64,000 bases of DNA from Herbaspirillum sp. SJZ106 (GTDB lineage: Bacteria > Pseudomonadota > Gammaproteobacteria > Burkholderiales > Burkholderiaceae_D). The DNA lies in NCBI RefSeq assembly GCF_006715495.1, contig NZ_VFNI01000004.1, positions 377,013 through 441,012 on the forward strand, read 5' to 3'. This document shows positions 54,400 to 63,331 of the stretch, in pieces (position 1 is the stretch's first letter; each line of letters starts with the position of its first letter). The position numbers and the translations under genes were made by a program. The notes beneath the pieces were generated by a model. It was not told the origin of the DNA. It did no database searches and worked only from the letters and a program-made list of their open reading frames with translations.

Positions 54400-55728
54400 C
54401 TAGAATGGGAATAAGCCGAACGCCACCGCAACGAAGGTCATGAAGACCGAGGTGGCGAACAGAAACGGAATGGTGAATTTCTGGTGATCGCCCAGTTCGA
54501 TGCCGACCAGGCCGATCAGCAGGAAGGTCGCCGGCGTCAGCGGGCTGACCGGAAAACCGGTGGTCATCTGGCCCAGCAGTGCGGCTTGCGCCATCTGCAC
54601 GCTGGGAACGCCGAGCGCATTGCTGGCTTCGGCCAATACCGGCAAGACGCCGAAATAGAACGAGTCAGGATCGAACAACAGGCTCAGCGGCATCGACACC
54701 AGGCCGAGCAAAAAGGGCAGGTGATGCGCCATATCGAGCGGAATGCTGGAGGCGACGAATTTGGCCATCGCGGTCAGCATGCCGCTGCCTTTCATGATGC
54801 CGGTGAAGACGCCGGCTGCCAGCAGGATGCTGGCCATCATCAGCGCCGCCTTGGCATGCGCGTCGATGCGGGCGCGTTGCTGCGCGACTTCAGGATAATT
54901 GATGAACAAGGCCAGTACGGTGCCGATCATGAAGCAGACCACGGGATCGACCTTGCCGGTGATCATGCAGCCGAGGACCAGCAAGACCAGCACGACATTG
55001 ATCAGGAATTTGCCGGGGCGGCGCAGGCTGCGCTGTTCTTTGCTCAGTTCCTGCTGGTGGTAGCCGGCGCCGACATCCTGCGTTGCCAGGGCCGGGGCGG
55101 CGCCGGAAGCGGTCAGGCCGAGGCGGCGTTCTTCCCGTTTGCCGAGCAGCCAGGCGCAGGCAAAGACGAACAGCATGCCGCAAATCTGCACCGGCACCAG
55201 CGGCAGATACAGGTCGGCGACCGGAATATGCAATGCGGCGGCGGCGCGCAAGGTCGGCCCGCCCCAGGGCAAGGCATTGGCCACGCCGGCGGCCATGGCG
55301 ACCACGCAGGCCAGGATGCGCTTGTCCATGTTCAGGCGCTCATAGAGCGGCAGCAGGGCCGGAATCGTCACCAGGAAGGTGACGGCGCCGGAGCCGTCCA
55401 GGTGCACGATGGCGGCCAGAATGGCCGAGCCGAGCACGATGCGCGAGGGCCGCAGGCCGACCACTTTCAGGACCTTGTTGATGATCGGATCGAGCATGCC
55501 GGCATCTTTGAGGATGCCGAAGAAAAGGATGGCGAAGACGAACATGCCGACGATCGGGGCAATGCTCTTGATGCCGTCGACCATGAATTTCCCGGTTCCC
55601 AGGCCGAAGCCGCCGATCAGGGCCGCCGCAAACGGAATGGCGATCAGCGCCGCCAGCGGCGACATTTTCTTGGTCAGGATGGCGGCCAGCAAAACGACAA
55701 TCGTGATAAAGCCGAGCAGGGCGAGCAT
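54400..55728 (-). CDS. CitMHS family metal-citrate/H+ symporter
   Basis: 442 residues with about twelve membrane segments. The family pattern is clear: MLALLGFITIVVLLAAILTKK, HLDGSGAVTFLVTIPALLPLYERL, ANALPWGGPTLRAAAAL and FDPDSFYFGVLPVLAE. CitMHS proteins import citrate or related acids with a metal ion or protons. It leads the transporter-AtuA-AtuA-related operon and is divergent from a LysR gene that likely controls it. Confidence 0.88.
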   Translation of the reverse strand: MLALLGFITIVVLLAAILTKKMSPLAALIAIPFAAALIGGFGLGTGKFMVDGIKSIAPIVGMFVFAILFFGILKDAGMLDPIINKVLKVVGLRPSRIVLGSAILAAIVHLDGSGAVTFLVTIPALLPLYERLNMDKRILACVVAMAAGVANALPWGGPTLRAAAALHIPVADLYLPLVPVQICGMLFVFACAWLLGKREERRLGLTASGAAPALATQDVGAGYHQQELSKEQRSLRRPGKFLINVVLVLLVLGCMITGKVDPVVCFMIGTVLALFINYPEVAQQRARIDAHAKAALMMASILLAAGVFTGIMKGSGMLTAMAKFVASSIPLDMAHHLPFLLGLVSMPLSLLFDPDSFYFGVLPVLAEASNALGVPSVQMAQAALLGQMTTGFPVSPLTPATFLLIGLVGIELGDHQKFTIPFLFATSVFMTFVAVAFGLFPF

Positions 55729-55846
55729 AGATGTCTCCGGTTTTTATTCGAGGATGTCCGCAGGCGGCGGAGCATCGCATTTATGGTTTGAAGTACGACG
55801 CAACGAGTGTAGGTGGTGGTCGATTTTGCTGTAAAGTGCGTATTTT

Positions 55847-55860
55847 CGATCAATTAATCG
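55847..55860. promoter_or_regulatory. Putative LysR operator palindrome
   Basis: CGAT-CAATTA-ATCG lies in the 148-base gap between the CitMHS operon and the divergent LysR gene, 17 bases before the LysR start. The position suits autorepression and control of the operon; the assignment rests on symmetry and location only. Confidence 0.4.
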
Positions 55861-55876
55861 TTTTTTAAGATTAATA

Positions 55877-56824
55877 ATGGCCGCCAATATTTCGACCCGC
55901 CTGCTGCAGGCCTTCCTGGCGCTGGCCGAGTGCCGCCATTTCGGCCATGCGGCCGAGCGTTGCCATGTTTCGCAGTCGGCTTTCAGCGTGATGATCCAGA
56001 AACTGGAGGCCGCCGCCGGCGCACGGCTGTTCGAGCGCGACACGCGCAACGTGACGCTCACGCCGGAAGGCGAACTGTTCGTGGAAGTGGCGCGTCAATT
56101 GGTGGCCGACATCGAATCGGCTTTCTCCGACATGAGCGACTATGTGGCGCGCCGCAAGGGGCGGGTCGCCATTGCCGCCTTGCCTTCGCTGGCGGCCGGC
56201 TGGCTGCCGCCGGTGCTGGCGCAATATCGGCAGCGCTACCCGGGGGTGACGGTGGAGTTGTTCGACGCCATTTCAGACCACTGCCTGGATCTGCTGCGCC
56301 ACGGCAAGGCCGATATCGCATTGACCGCGCCGGGGCCCAGGCTGCTGGAATTCGATACCCGGCCGTTGTGTTCCGATCCGTTCTATCTGGTGTGCCGGCG
56401 CGACCACAAGCTGGCCGGCAAACGGCGCATCAAGGTGGCCCAGTTGGCCGGTTGCGCGCTGATCCACCTGGCGCGCTCGACCAGCGTGCGCCAGCACCTG
56501 GATGCGATGCTGCATCCAGGCGGGACGGTCAATACCGGGCTGGAAGTGGAACATCTGGCGACGGTGGCGGCGCTAATCGAGAGCGGCCTGGGCGTGAGCG
56601 TGGTGCCTGAGTTGACGCTGTTCCAGTTCCGCCTTCCCAACCTGGTGGCGATTCCGCTGGATGCGCCGGAGCTGGTGCGGCCGCTGTTGATCGTCACGCC
56701 CAAGGAGCGCAGCCTGTCGATCGCGGCGCAGGGCTTGCTGGCGCTGGTGGAGGAGAAAGCGGCGGCGGAAACGGGCAATGCGGAGAAAGGGCGGCCGCCG
56801 GCAGGCAAGCGCGGCGCCAAATAA
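55877..56824 (+). CDS. LysR family transcriptional regulator
   Basis: 315 residues. The N-terminal helix-turn-helix is typical: LLQAFLALAECRHFGHAAERCHVSQSAFSVMIQKLEAAAGARLFERDTRNVTLT. The effector domain follows with VAIAALPSLAAGWLPPVLAQYRQRYP, and an unstructured basic tail ends the protein. It is divergent from the CitMHS-AtuA operon and is therefore its likely regulator. The inducer is unknown, plausibly the transported acid. Confidence 0.92.
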   Translation: MAANISTRLLQAFLALAECRHFGHAAERCHVSQSAFSVMIQKLEAAAGARLFERDTRNVTLTPEGELFVEVARQLVADIESAFSDMSDYVARRKGRVAIAALPSLAAGWLPPVLAQYRQRYPGVTVELFDAISDHCLDLLRHGKADIALTAPGPRLLEFDTRPLCSDPFYLVCRRDHKLAGKRRIKVAQLAGCALIHLARSTSVRQHLDAMLHPGGTVNTGLEVEHLATVAALIESGLGVSVVPELTLFQFRLPNLVAIPLDAPELVRPLLIVTPKERSLSIAAQGLLALVEEKAAAETGNAEKGRPPAGKRGAK

Positions 56825-56857
56825 AAAAGCCGATCGGATATCCGGTTCCGATCGGCC
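56822..56857 (-). terminator. Rho-independent terminator of the MHS transporter gene
   Basis: GCCGATCGG and CCGATCGGC form a nine-base stem. Read on the minus strand it runs into TTTTTTAT. It ends right at the LysR stop codon, 105 bases past the transporter stop. Confidence 0.8.
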
Positions 56858-56961
56858 CAACGAATGCAGGAATAATTTTTTTCTGTCGATCCCGCCGTCC
56901 TGCGCAACTCAAGCAATCCAAGCTGCGGCAGGACGGCGTCCCCCACCATCTGTGCCCCGAT

Positions 56962-58629
56962 TCAGTCGGCGGCGTAGATGTTGTTGTGAACGCTTTCCTT
57001 CACGAAGAACAGGCCGATCACGAAGGTCGCCAGGGCGATCACGATCGGATACCACAGGCCGTAGTAGATGTCGCCCTTGAAGGCCACCAGCGCGAACGAG
57101 GTGGTCGGCAGCAGGCCGCCGAACCAGCCGTTGCCGATGTGGTAAGGCATCGACATCGAGGTGTAGCGGATGCGGGTCGGGAACATTTCCACCAGCGCGG
57201 CGGCGATCGGGCCGTACACCATGGTCACGTACAGCACCAGGATGAACAGCAGCAACAGGACCATGGGCTTGTTCATCTGGTCCGGATCGGCCTTGCTCGG
57301 ATAGCCAGCGGCCTTGATGTCGTCAGCCAGTTCCTTGGACAGGGCCTTGTCTTTCGCGGCGGCTTCTTCCTTGGACAAGGTGGAGGCGTCATACGAGGTG
57401 ATGACCTTGTCGCCGATGGTGACGGTGGCCACCGAACCCGGTGCGCCGGCCACGTTCTCGTAGTTCACCGATGCGGCCGACAGCTTGGCCTTGACGATGT
57501 CGCACGAGGAGGTGAACTTCTTGGTGCCGGTCGGGTTGAACTGGAACTGGCAGTTTGCCGGATCCGCGGTCACGATCACCGGCGCCTTTTTCAGGGCTGC
57601 TTCCAGCGCCGGGTTGGCGAAGTGGGTCAGGCCGCTGAAGATCGGGAAGTAGGTCAGCGCGGCGATCAGGCAGCCGCCCAGGATGATGGGCTTGCGGCCG
57701 ATCTTGTCGGACAGCGAACCGAAGAAGATGAAGAACGGCGTGGCCAGCAGCAGTGCCATCGCAATCAGGATATTGGCGGTGGCGCCATCGACCTTGAGCG
57801 ATTGCGTCAGGAAGAACAGCGCGTAGAACTGGCCGGTGTACCACACCACGGCCTGGCCGGCGGTCAGGCCGATCAGCGCCAGGATCACCAGCTTCAGGTT
57901 CTTCCATTGGCCGAAGGCTTCGGTCAGCGGCGCCTTGGAAACCTTGCCCTCGGACTTCATCTTCAGGAACGCCGGCGATTCATTCATCGACAGGCGGATC
58001 CACACCGAGATGGCCAGCAGCAGGATAGAGACCAGGAACGGAATGCGCCAGCCCCATTCGGCAAAGGCGGCTTCGCCCACCGAGGTGCGCACGCCCAGGA
58101 TCACCAGCAGCGACAGGAACAGGCCCAGGGTCGCGGTGGTCTGGATCCATGCGGTGAAGGCGCCGCGGCGGCCTTCCGGCGCGTGCTCGGCCACGTAGGT
58201 GGCAGCGCCGCCGTATTCGCCGCCCAGCGCCAGGCCTTGCAGGATGCGCAGGATGATCAGGATGATCGGCGCGGTGATGCCGATGGCGTTGTAGTTGGGC
58301 AGGATGCCGACGATGAAGGTCGACGCGCCCATGATCAGGATGGTTACCAGGAAGGTGTACTTGCGTCCCACCAGGTCGCCCAGGCGGCCGAACACCAGCG
58401 CGCCGAACGGACGCACGATGAAGCCCGCGGCAAACGCCAGCAGCGCGAAGATGAACGCGGTGTTGGGGTCGGTGCCGGCGAAGAACTGCTTGGCGATGAT
58501 AGCCGCCAGCGAGCCGTACAGGTAAAAGTCATACCATTCGAAAACGGTGCCGAGGGAGGACGCGAAAATGACCTTGCGTTCCTCAGGTGTGATGCCGCGC
58601 GCAGTCGTGTTGACTGAAGCTGTCGTCAT
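56962..58629 (-). CDS. MHS-family (MFS) metabolite:H+ symporter
   Basis: 555 residues, about 100 more than usual for this family. It starts with EERKVIFASSLGTVFEWYDFYLYGSLA, the MHS-family first membrane segment, and has FGRLGDLVGRKYTF and the GLALGGEYGGAATYVAEHAPEGRRG loop. The extra length is a hydrophilic insert of about 100 residues with two Cys at roughly residues 345-455, between late membrane segments. Substrates in the family include citrate, ketoglutarate, proline/betaine and shikimate; none can be chosen here. Confidence 0.9.
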   Translation of the reverse strand: MTTASVNTTARGITPEERKVIFASSLGTVFEWYDFYLYGSLAAIIAKQFFAGTDPNTAFIFALLAFAAGFIVRPFGALVFGRLGDLVGRKYTFLVTILIMGASTFIVGILPNYNAIGITAPIILIILRILQGLALGGEYGGAATYVAEHAPEGRRGAFTAWIQTTATLGLFLSLLVILGVRTSVGEAAFAEWGWRIPFLVSILLLAISVWIRLSMNESPAFLKMKSEGKVSKAPLTEAFGQWKNLKLVILALIGLTAGQAVVWYTGQFYALFFLTQSLKVDGATANILIAMALLLATPFFIFFGSLSDKIGRKPIILGGCLIAALTYFPIFSGLTHFANPALEAALKKAPVIVTADPANCQFQFNPTGTKKFTSSCDIVKAKLSAASVNYENVAGAPGSVATVTIGDKVITSYDASTLSKEEAAAKDKALSKELADDIKAAGYPSKADPDQMNKPMVLLLLFILVLYVTMVYGPIAAALVEMFPTRIRYTSMSMPYHIGNGWFGGLLPTTSFALVAFKGDIYYGLWYPIVIALATFVIGLFFVKESVHNNIYAAD

Positions 58630-59110
58630 GCTGGTCTCCTAGTTTTAATTGATTGGCTGATGCATGGCCGAATGGGGCGTTATGCAAGAACGCAGCGGAG
58701 ATGTTGTGATCGATGCGACAGCCATCCCCGGATACACAAAGTTGCGATATTGGTTCCGCATTGCTTGCGTAATGGCCCACTTGTCCACGCGGCGAGTGTG
58801 CGACTCAAAACTTACGCAGGACTTGCTTGAAACTTACACAGGCTTACAGGCAAAGGGCGGCGAAATCGGTTGCGCTGCAGCATGGAGGGGCCATGCCGGC
58901 GCGCATGCCAAGGGAAGGGCGGTTTTTGCGGCGCAGCGGCCGGGGTGGATGTGTCGAAGAATGATTTTCTGGCGGCCGATGCCGGCCAGGCCTGGCGCCG
59001 GGGGCGGGCGGCATTTCTGCGGCGGCTAACGGTACCGAAACCTGGCGCAAGCCAGGAGCCGGTGCCGCGCATCGCCTCTCGCGGAATGCCCGGACAAGTC
59101 TATCCGGTCC
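58630..59110. other. Intergenic region with no gene recognised
   Basis: This 481-base stretch holds no convincing reading frame. A direct near-repeat (AAACTTACGCAGG and AAACTTACACAGG) lies at about 58806-58845. The promoter of the MHS transporter should lie in its left part, but no clear boxes are seen. Confidence 0.4.
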
Positions 59111-60307
59111 TTATGCCAGCACCGTGCTTGGCGCAGGCGCCGCGGCGGTACTCCCCGAAGGCAGCGCATCGCCGGCCAGCAGCGCCTTGACCACGCGCTC
59201 GCCCAACCCCAGTCCCACGCTCATGCCGATGCCGGTATGCATCAGCACGGCCGTGGTCTTGTCATCGATCGGCAGCGCCGAGAACGGGCCGGGGCCCTTG
59301 CTGCCGTACACGCCTTGCCAGCGTTCGAGCACCTGCACGCGGGTGGCCAGCGTGTCTTCGGCCAGGCCGATCATCAACTGGTCGATCTCTTCGCTGTTGA
59401 AGGGCGGCGAGTCGGCGCCGTAGTAGTGCGAATCGCCGATGATCAGTTCCTGATAGGGCGTCGGGCTGACCAGCAGGTGGATGCCATGCTTGTTGAGCAG
59501 CGGCGCGGTCTGGTCGATCTCGGCATGTACCGCGCGCGCGGTGGGCAGGTCGGAGAAGGCGCCGTAGTGGGTGCAGGAGAGGCCGGTCAGCACCGCGTGC
59601 GTCAGCGGCAGCGCGTCTTCGGTTTTCACGCGCAGCATCTGCAGGCGGCATTGCTTCAGGTTCATCGCCTGCAGGCGGTCGGCGAACAGGGTCTGGTAGT
59701 CGTGGCCGGAGCACACCACCACGCGTTCGGCGCGGAATTCGCCGGCGGTGGTGGAGAGGCGGCCGTCGCCAGCGCCATGCACCAGCGTGTTGAAACGGAA
59801 ATGCACGCCCTGCGAATGCAGGTAGGCCACCAGGGCCGGCATGGCCTCGCGCGAATACAGTTGCAGGTCTTCGGTGCCATGCAGGGCCGCGAGGTGATGG
59901 CTGAAACGGCCGTTGTAGAGGGTATTGAGCTTGTCGCCTTGCAGCAGCGAGGCGCGGTATTCGTATTGGCGCGCGCGCACGATCATGAATTCCTGCAGCA
60001 CGTCGCGTTCGGCCTCGGTGCGGGCGAACAGCAGGGTGCCGGCTTCGCGCGCGCTGAAATTGGCGCGCGTCGACAGGTGGAGCCACAGCTCGCGGCTTTC
60101 GCGGGCCAGCTCCAGCATGATGCCGGGCGGCTGGCCGGTGACCAGGCCCATGCCGAAGTTGCGGATCGAGGCGCCCAGCGGGGTGCCGGTGCGCTCGAAG
60201 ACGGCCACGCGCAGGCCGCGCTTGACGGCGGCGTAGGCGTGCGCCAGGCCGAGGATGCCGGAGCCGACCACGGCCAGGTCGAAGTGTTGGGGATCGGTGC
60301 TGTTCAT
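59111..60307 (-). CDS. FAD-dependent oxidoreductase, phosphonate-cluster (TIGR03364) type
   Basis: 398 residues from the ATG at 60307. A DAO-type flavoenzyme with the N-terminal FDLAVVGSGILGLAHAYAAVKRGLRVAVFER motif and a late GIGMSVGLGLGERVV flavin contact. RNFGMGLVTGQPPG and SLLQGDKLNTLYNG are features of the group found beside aminophosphonate transport genes, which act on amino or N-methyl aminophosphonates. The gene is the last of an operon whose upstream genes encode a 2-aminoethylphosphonate-type ABC transporter, which supports that substrate class. Confidence 0.82.
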   Translation of the reverse strand: MNSTDPQHFDLAVVGSGILGLAHAYAAVKRGLRVAVFERTGTPLGASIRNFGMGLVTGQPPGIMLELARESRELWLHLSTRANFSAREAGTLLFARTEAERDVLQEFMIVRARQYEYRASLLQGDKLNTLYNGRFSHHLAALHGTEDLQLYSREAMPALVAYLHSQGVHFRFNTLVHGAGDGRLSTTAGEFRAERVVVCSGHDYQTLFADRLQAMNLKQCRLQMLRVKTEDALPLTHAVLTGLSCTHYGAFSDLPTARAVHAEIDQTAPLLNKHGIHLLVSPTPYQELIIGDSHYYGADSPPFNSEEIDQLMIGLAEDTLATRVQVLERWQGVYGSKGPGPFSALPIDDKTTAVLMHTGIGMSVGLGLGERVVKALLAGDALPSGSTAAAPAPSTVLA

Positions 60308-60450
60308 GAATGCTCCATCTGGTTCTGTTTGCAAAGATGTCGTTGAAGAACCTGATTGAAATGACATTTGCTCAACTCCCATCGAGATCGCAATCAGGTT
60401 CTAAGCGGGCGCTCTGACGTCGCCCGTCGGTTGCCGCTGTTCCTCTTGCA

Positions 60451-60478
60451 GCCTGCGCCACCGGGTGGCGGCGCAGGC
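60451..60478. other. Hairpin between the oxidoreductase and the binding-protein gene
   Basis: GCCTGCGCC and GGCGCAGGC form a nine-base stem with a ten-base loop in the 193-base gap. Without a T-run it is more likely an mRNA stabiliser after the binding-protein gene than a terminator. Confidence 0.35.
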
Positions 60479-60500
60479 CGTACTGCCTTGGCCGTACGGC

Positions 60501-61535
60501 TTATTGCTTCTTCTCGGCCTTGCTTTCGTAGCGTTTGCTCCACTCGGTCAGGATGCGGTCGCGATTGGTGCTGGCCCAGGTGAAGTCGTTCTTGATCAGG
60601 CGCTTTTCATAGTCGGCCGGCAGCAACTCGTCCGGTTTGGCGATGCCGGGCATGGCGACCACCGCGAAGTTCTTCTCATACAGGGCCATGGCATCCTTGC
60701 TGGCGGAGAAGTCGGCCAGTTTTTTCGCGGCTTCCAGGTTCTTGGTGCCCTTGACGATGGCGGTGGCTTCGATGTCCCAGCCCAGGCCTTCGGACGGCAG
60801 GATCACGTCGATCGGCGCGCCTTCCTTCTTGGTCTTCACGGCGCGGTATTCAAACGCGATGCCGATCGGGAACTCGCCGGTGGCGGCCTGCTTGCAGGGC
60901 TTGGAGCCGGAGTGGGTGTACTGGCCGATGTTCTTGTGCAGGGCGTCCATGTAGGCCCAGCCCTTTTCCTCGCCCATCATCTGCAGCCACGCCGAGACGT
61001 CCAGGTAGCCGGTGCCGGAGGAGGCCGGGTGCGGCATCACGATCTTGCCGGCGTAGACCGGCTTGGTCAGGTCGGCCCAGGAAGTCGGCTTGGGCAGGCC
61101 CAGCTTTTGCGCTTCCACGGTGTTGAAGCAGATTGCCGAAGCCCACACGTCCATGCCGACCCAGGCCGGCGGATTGGCGGCGCTGCGGTACTTGGCATCG
61201 ATGTTGGACAGGGTCTTGGGCGCGTATGGGGTCAGCATGCCTTCCTTGTCCAGCATGGCCAGGCTGGTGGCGGCCAGGCCCCAGATCACGTCGGCTTGCG
61301 GATTGGCCTTTTCGGCCAGCAGCTTGGCGGTGACGATGCCGGTGGAGTCGCGCACCCACTTGATTTCGATATCCGGGTTGGCCTTCTGGAAGGCGGCCTG
61401 GTAAGCCTTGATCTGGTCCGCCTCGAGGGCGGTGTAGACCGTCAGCGTGGTGGCGGCATGCGCGGCCTGCGCCGAGAACAGCATGCCGGCGCCGATGACC
61501 GATGCGAGCAGTTTGAACAGCTTGGTTTTTTTCAT
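60501..61535 (-). CDS. phnS: 2-aminoethylphosphonate-type ABC transporter substrate-binding protein
   Basis: 344 residues from the ATG at 61535 with a signal peptide (LLASVIGAGMLFSAQAAHA). Family 1 (iron/phosphonate-like) binding fold beginning TTLTVYTALEADQIKAYQAAF. The segments WVRDSTGIVTAKLLAEK and MPHPASSGTGYLDVSAWLQ contribute to the phosphonate pocket in homologues. It lies just after the permease gene (62-base gap), as in other AEP uptake operons. Confidence 0.88.
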   Translation of the reverse strand: MKKTKLFKLLASVIGAGMLFSAQAAHAATTLTVYTALEADQIKAYQAAFQKANPDIEIKWVRDSTGIVTAKLLAEKANPQADVIWGLAATSLAMLDKEGMLTPYAPKTLSNIDAKYRSAANPPAWVGMDVWASAICFNTVEAQKLGLPKPTSWADLTKPVYAGKIVMPHPASSGTGYLDVSAWLQMMGEEKGWAYMDALHKNIGQYTHSGSKPCKQAATGEFPIGIAFEYRAVKTKKEGAPIDVILPSEGLGWDIEATAIVKGTKNLEAAKKLADFSASKDAMALYEKNFAVVAMPGIAKPDELLPADYEKRLIKNDFTWASTNRDRILTEWSKRYESKAEKKQ

Positions 61536-61597
61536 GATGGCCTTTGGATGGGCTGGGTTGAAAAAGCGTCCGAGGAACGCCGGATGGGAAAATCGGG

Positions 61598-63331
61598 TCA
61601 GTGGCTGCGCCCGCGGCGCCAAGCCTGGGCGCGGACGATCCAGCGGCTGCCGGCGGCGTGCATCAGCAGCGAGGCGGCGGCCGAGGTCAGCAGGATCAGC
61701 GTCGACATCGCCGCAGCCGGGCCGACGTCGCCGGCGTCGTCCATGTTGAGCACGGCGACCGAGGCCAGCACGGTGTCGGGGCGGTACAGGAAGATCACCG
61801 CCGAGACCGTGGTCATCGACGATACGAACAGGTAGCGGAAGATATCCAGCAGCGCCGGCAGGCACAGCGGCACGGTGATGCGCACGAAGGTCTTGAGCAA
61901 GGGCACCTTCAGCGACAGCGAGGCGGCTTCGAATTCGGGATCGAGCTGCTTGAGCGCGGTGACGGCGCTCAGGTGGGCGGTGGTGTAGAAATGCACCACC
62001 GAACACAGCACCAGCAGCGTCATCGTGCCGTACAGGAAATTGAACGGATTGGCCGGGTGGTTGAAGAACAGCAGGCTGCCCAGGCCCAGCACCAGTCCGG
62101 GCACCGCCATCGGCAGGAAGCACAGGAACCGCAACAGCGGGCCGAGCATGGCCGGGCCGCGCGTCTTTTCCATCAGCCAGGCGCCGGTGAAGATCACCAG
62201 GGTGCCGGCGATGCTGGTGCCGCAGGCCAGCTTGAGGCTGTTCCAGTAGGCCAGCCAGCCGCCGCCGTCCATGTTGTCGAAATCGTAGTGCTGCAGCGTG
62301 AGTTGCAGGTTGTACGGCCACAGCTTGACCAGCGAGGCGCCGATGGCGACCGCGATGATGGTCAGGATGGCGGCGGCCAGCGCCGTCACCGCCAGCAGGT
62401 TGGCGCCATCGCGGCGCCAGTCCGGGCGCGGCACATAGGATTCCGAGCGGCTGCTCATCTGGGCGCGCTGGCGGCGCTGCAGCCAGGCGTCGACGGCGAA
62501 GGTGAGCACCGCCGGCACCAGCAGCAGCAGGCCGATCAGCGCGCCGCGGCCGAACTGCTGCTGGCCGACCACCGCTTTGTAGGCTTCCACCGCCAGCACG
62601 CTGTAGGCGCCGCCGACGATCTTGGGCACGCCGAAATCGGTGATGGTGAGCGTAAATACCAGGCAAAAGGCGCCGAAGATGCCGTAGCGCGTGGCCGGCA
62701 GGGTGACGCTTTTGAAGGTGCGCCAGCGCGACGAGCCCATGGCGGCGGCGGCGTCGTACAGGCGGCCATCGGCTTGCGACAAGGCCGACAGCAAGATCAT
62801 CAGCGCATGCGGGAAGGTGTAGAACACTTCGCCCAGCAGGATGCCCCAGAAACCGTAGATGCTGCCGTCCATCCATTCCTTGAACAAGCCCTGGTTGCCG
62901 AACAGGTAGATGAGCGCGATGCCAGGCAGCAGCGACGGCGCCAGCAGCGGCAAGAGCCCGATGCCGCGCCACACCCCTTTGAGCGGAATGCAGGTGCGCT
63001 GCAGGGCGTAGGCGAACACATAGGCCAGCGGCACCGTGACCAGCGCGGTGACAAAGGACACCCACAGGCTGCGTCCCAGCATGGGCAGGAAATTGATGTT
63101 GGAAAACAGGGCGGTCAACGGCTGCAAGCCGGCCCAGCGGCCATCGGGAGTGAGCGCCGCCTGCATCAGGATGAACGCCAGCGGGCCGCCCAGCCCCAGC
63201 AGCAGCGCGGCCAGCAGCAGCCACTTGAGGCCGCCAGCGCTGTGCAGGCCCGGCGCTCCCAGTTCGGGCATGGCGCTGCTAGCAGTGGCGGCGGTGGCGG
63301 CGGTGGGAGGCATCGCGGCGGCGTTTCTCAT
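61598..63331 (-). CDS. phnU: 2-aminoethylphosphonate-type ABC transporter permease
   Basis: 577 residues with twelve or so membrane segments in two similar halves, each with a binding-protein-dependent transport signature (DAAAAMGSSRWRTFKSVTLPA and EAASLSLKVPLLKTFVRITVPL, the EAA loops). A duplicated permease of this size matches the PhnU-type fusion used with PhnS and PhnT. The start overlaps the stop of the ATPase gene by one base. Confidence 0.9.
   Translation of the reverse strand: MRNAAAMPPTAATAATASSAMPELGAPGLHSAGGLKWLLLAALLLGLGGPLAFILMQAALTPDGRWAGLQPLTALFSNINFLPMLGRSLWVSFVTALVTVPLAYVFAYALQRTCIPLKGVWRGIGLLPLLAPSLLPGIALIYLFGNQGLFKEWMDGSIYGFWGILLGEVFYTFPHALMILLSALSQADGRLYDAAAAMGSSRWRTFKSVTLPATRYGIFGAFCLVFTLTITDFGVPKIVGGAYSVLAVEAYKAVVGQQQFGRGALIGLLLLVPAVLTFAVDAWLQRRQRAQMSSRSESYVPRPDWRRDGANLLAVTALAAAILTIIAVAIGASLVKLWPYNLQLTLQHYDFDNMDGGGWLAYWNSLKLACGTSIAGTLVIFTGAWLMEKTRGPAMLGPLLRFLCFLPMAVPGLVLGLGSLLFFNHPANPFNFLYGTMTLLVLCSVVHFYTTAHLSAVTALKQLDPEFEAASLSLKVPLLKTFVRITVPLCLPALLDIFRYLFVSSMTTVSAVIFLYRPDTVLASVAVLNMDDAGDVGPAAAMSTLILLTSAAASLLMHAAGSRWIVRAQAWRRGRSH

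Noticed and set aside
56893-56948. Second inverted repeat (CGCCGTCCTGC/GCAGGACGGCG) as a terminator
   Set aside because: The loop is 34 bases and no T-run follows on either strand.
58664-59190. Overlapping frames in the gap between the MHS transporter and the oxidoreductase
   Set aside because: Amino-acid composition is typical of GC-driven random frames and no start signal is present.
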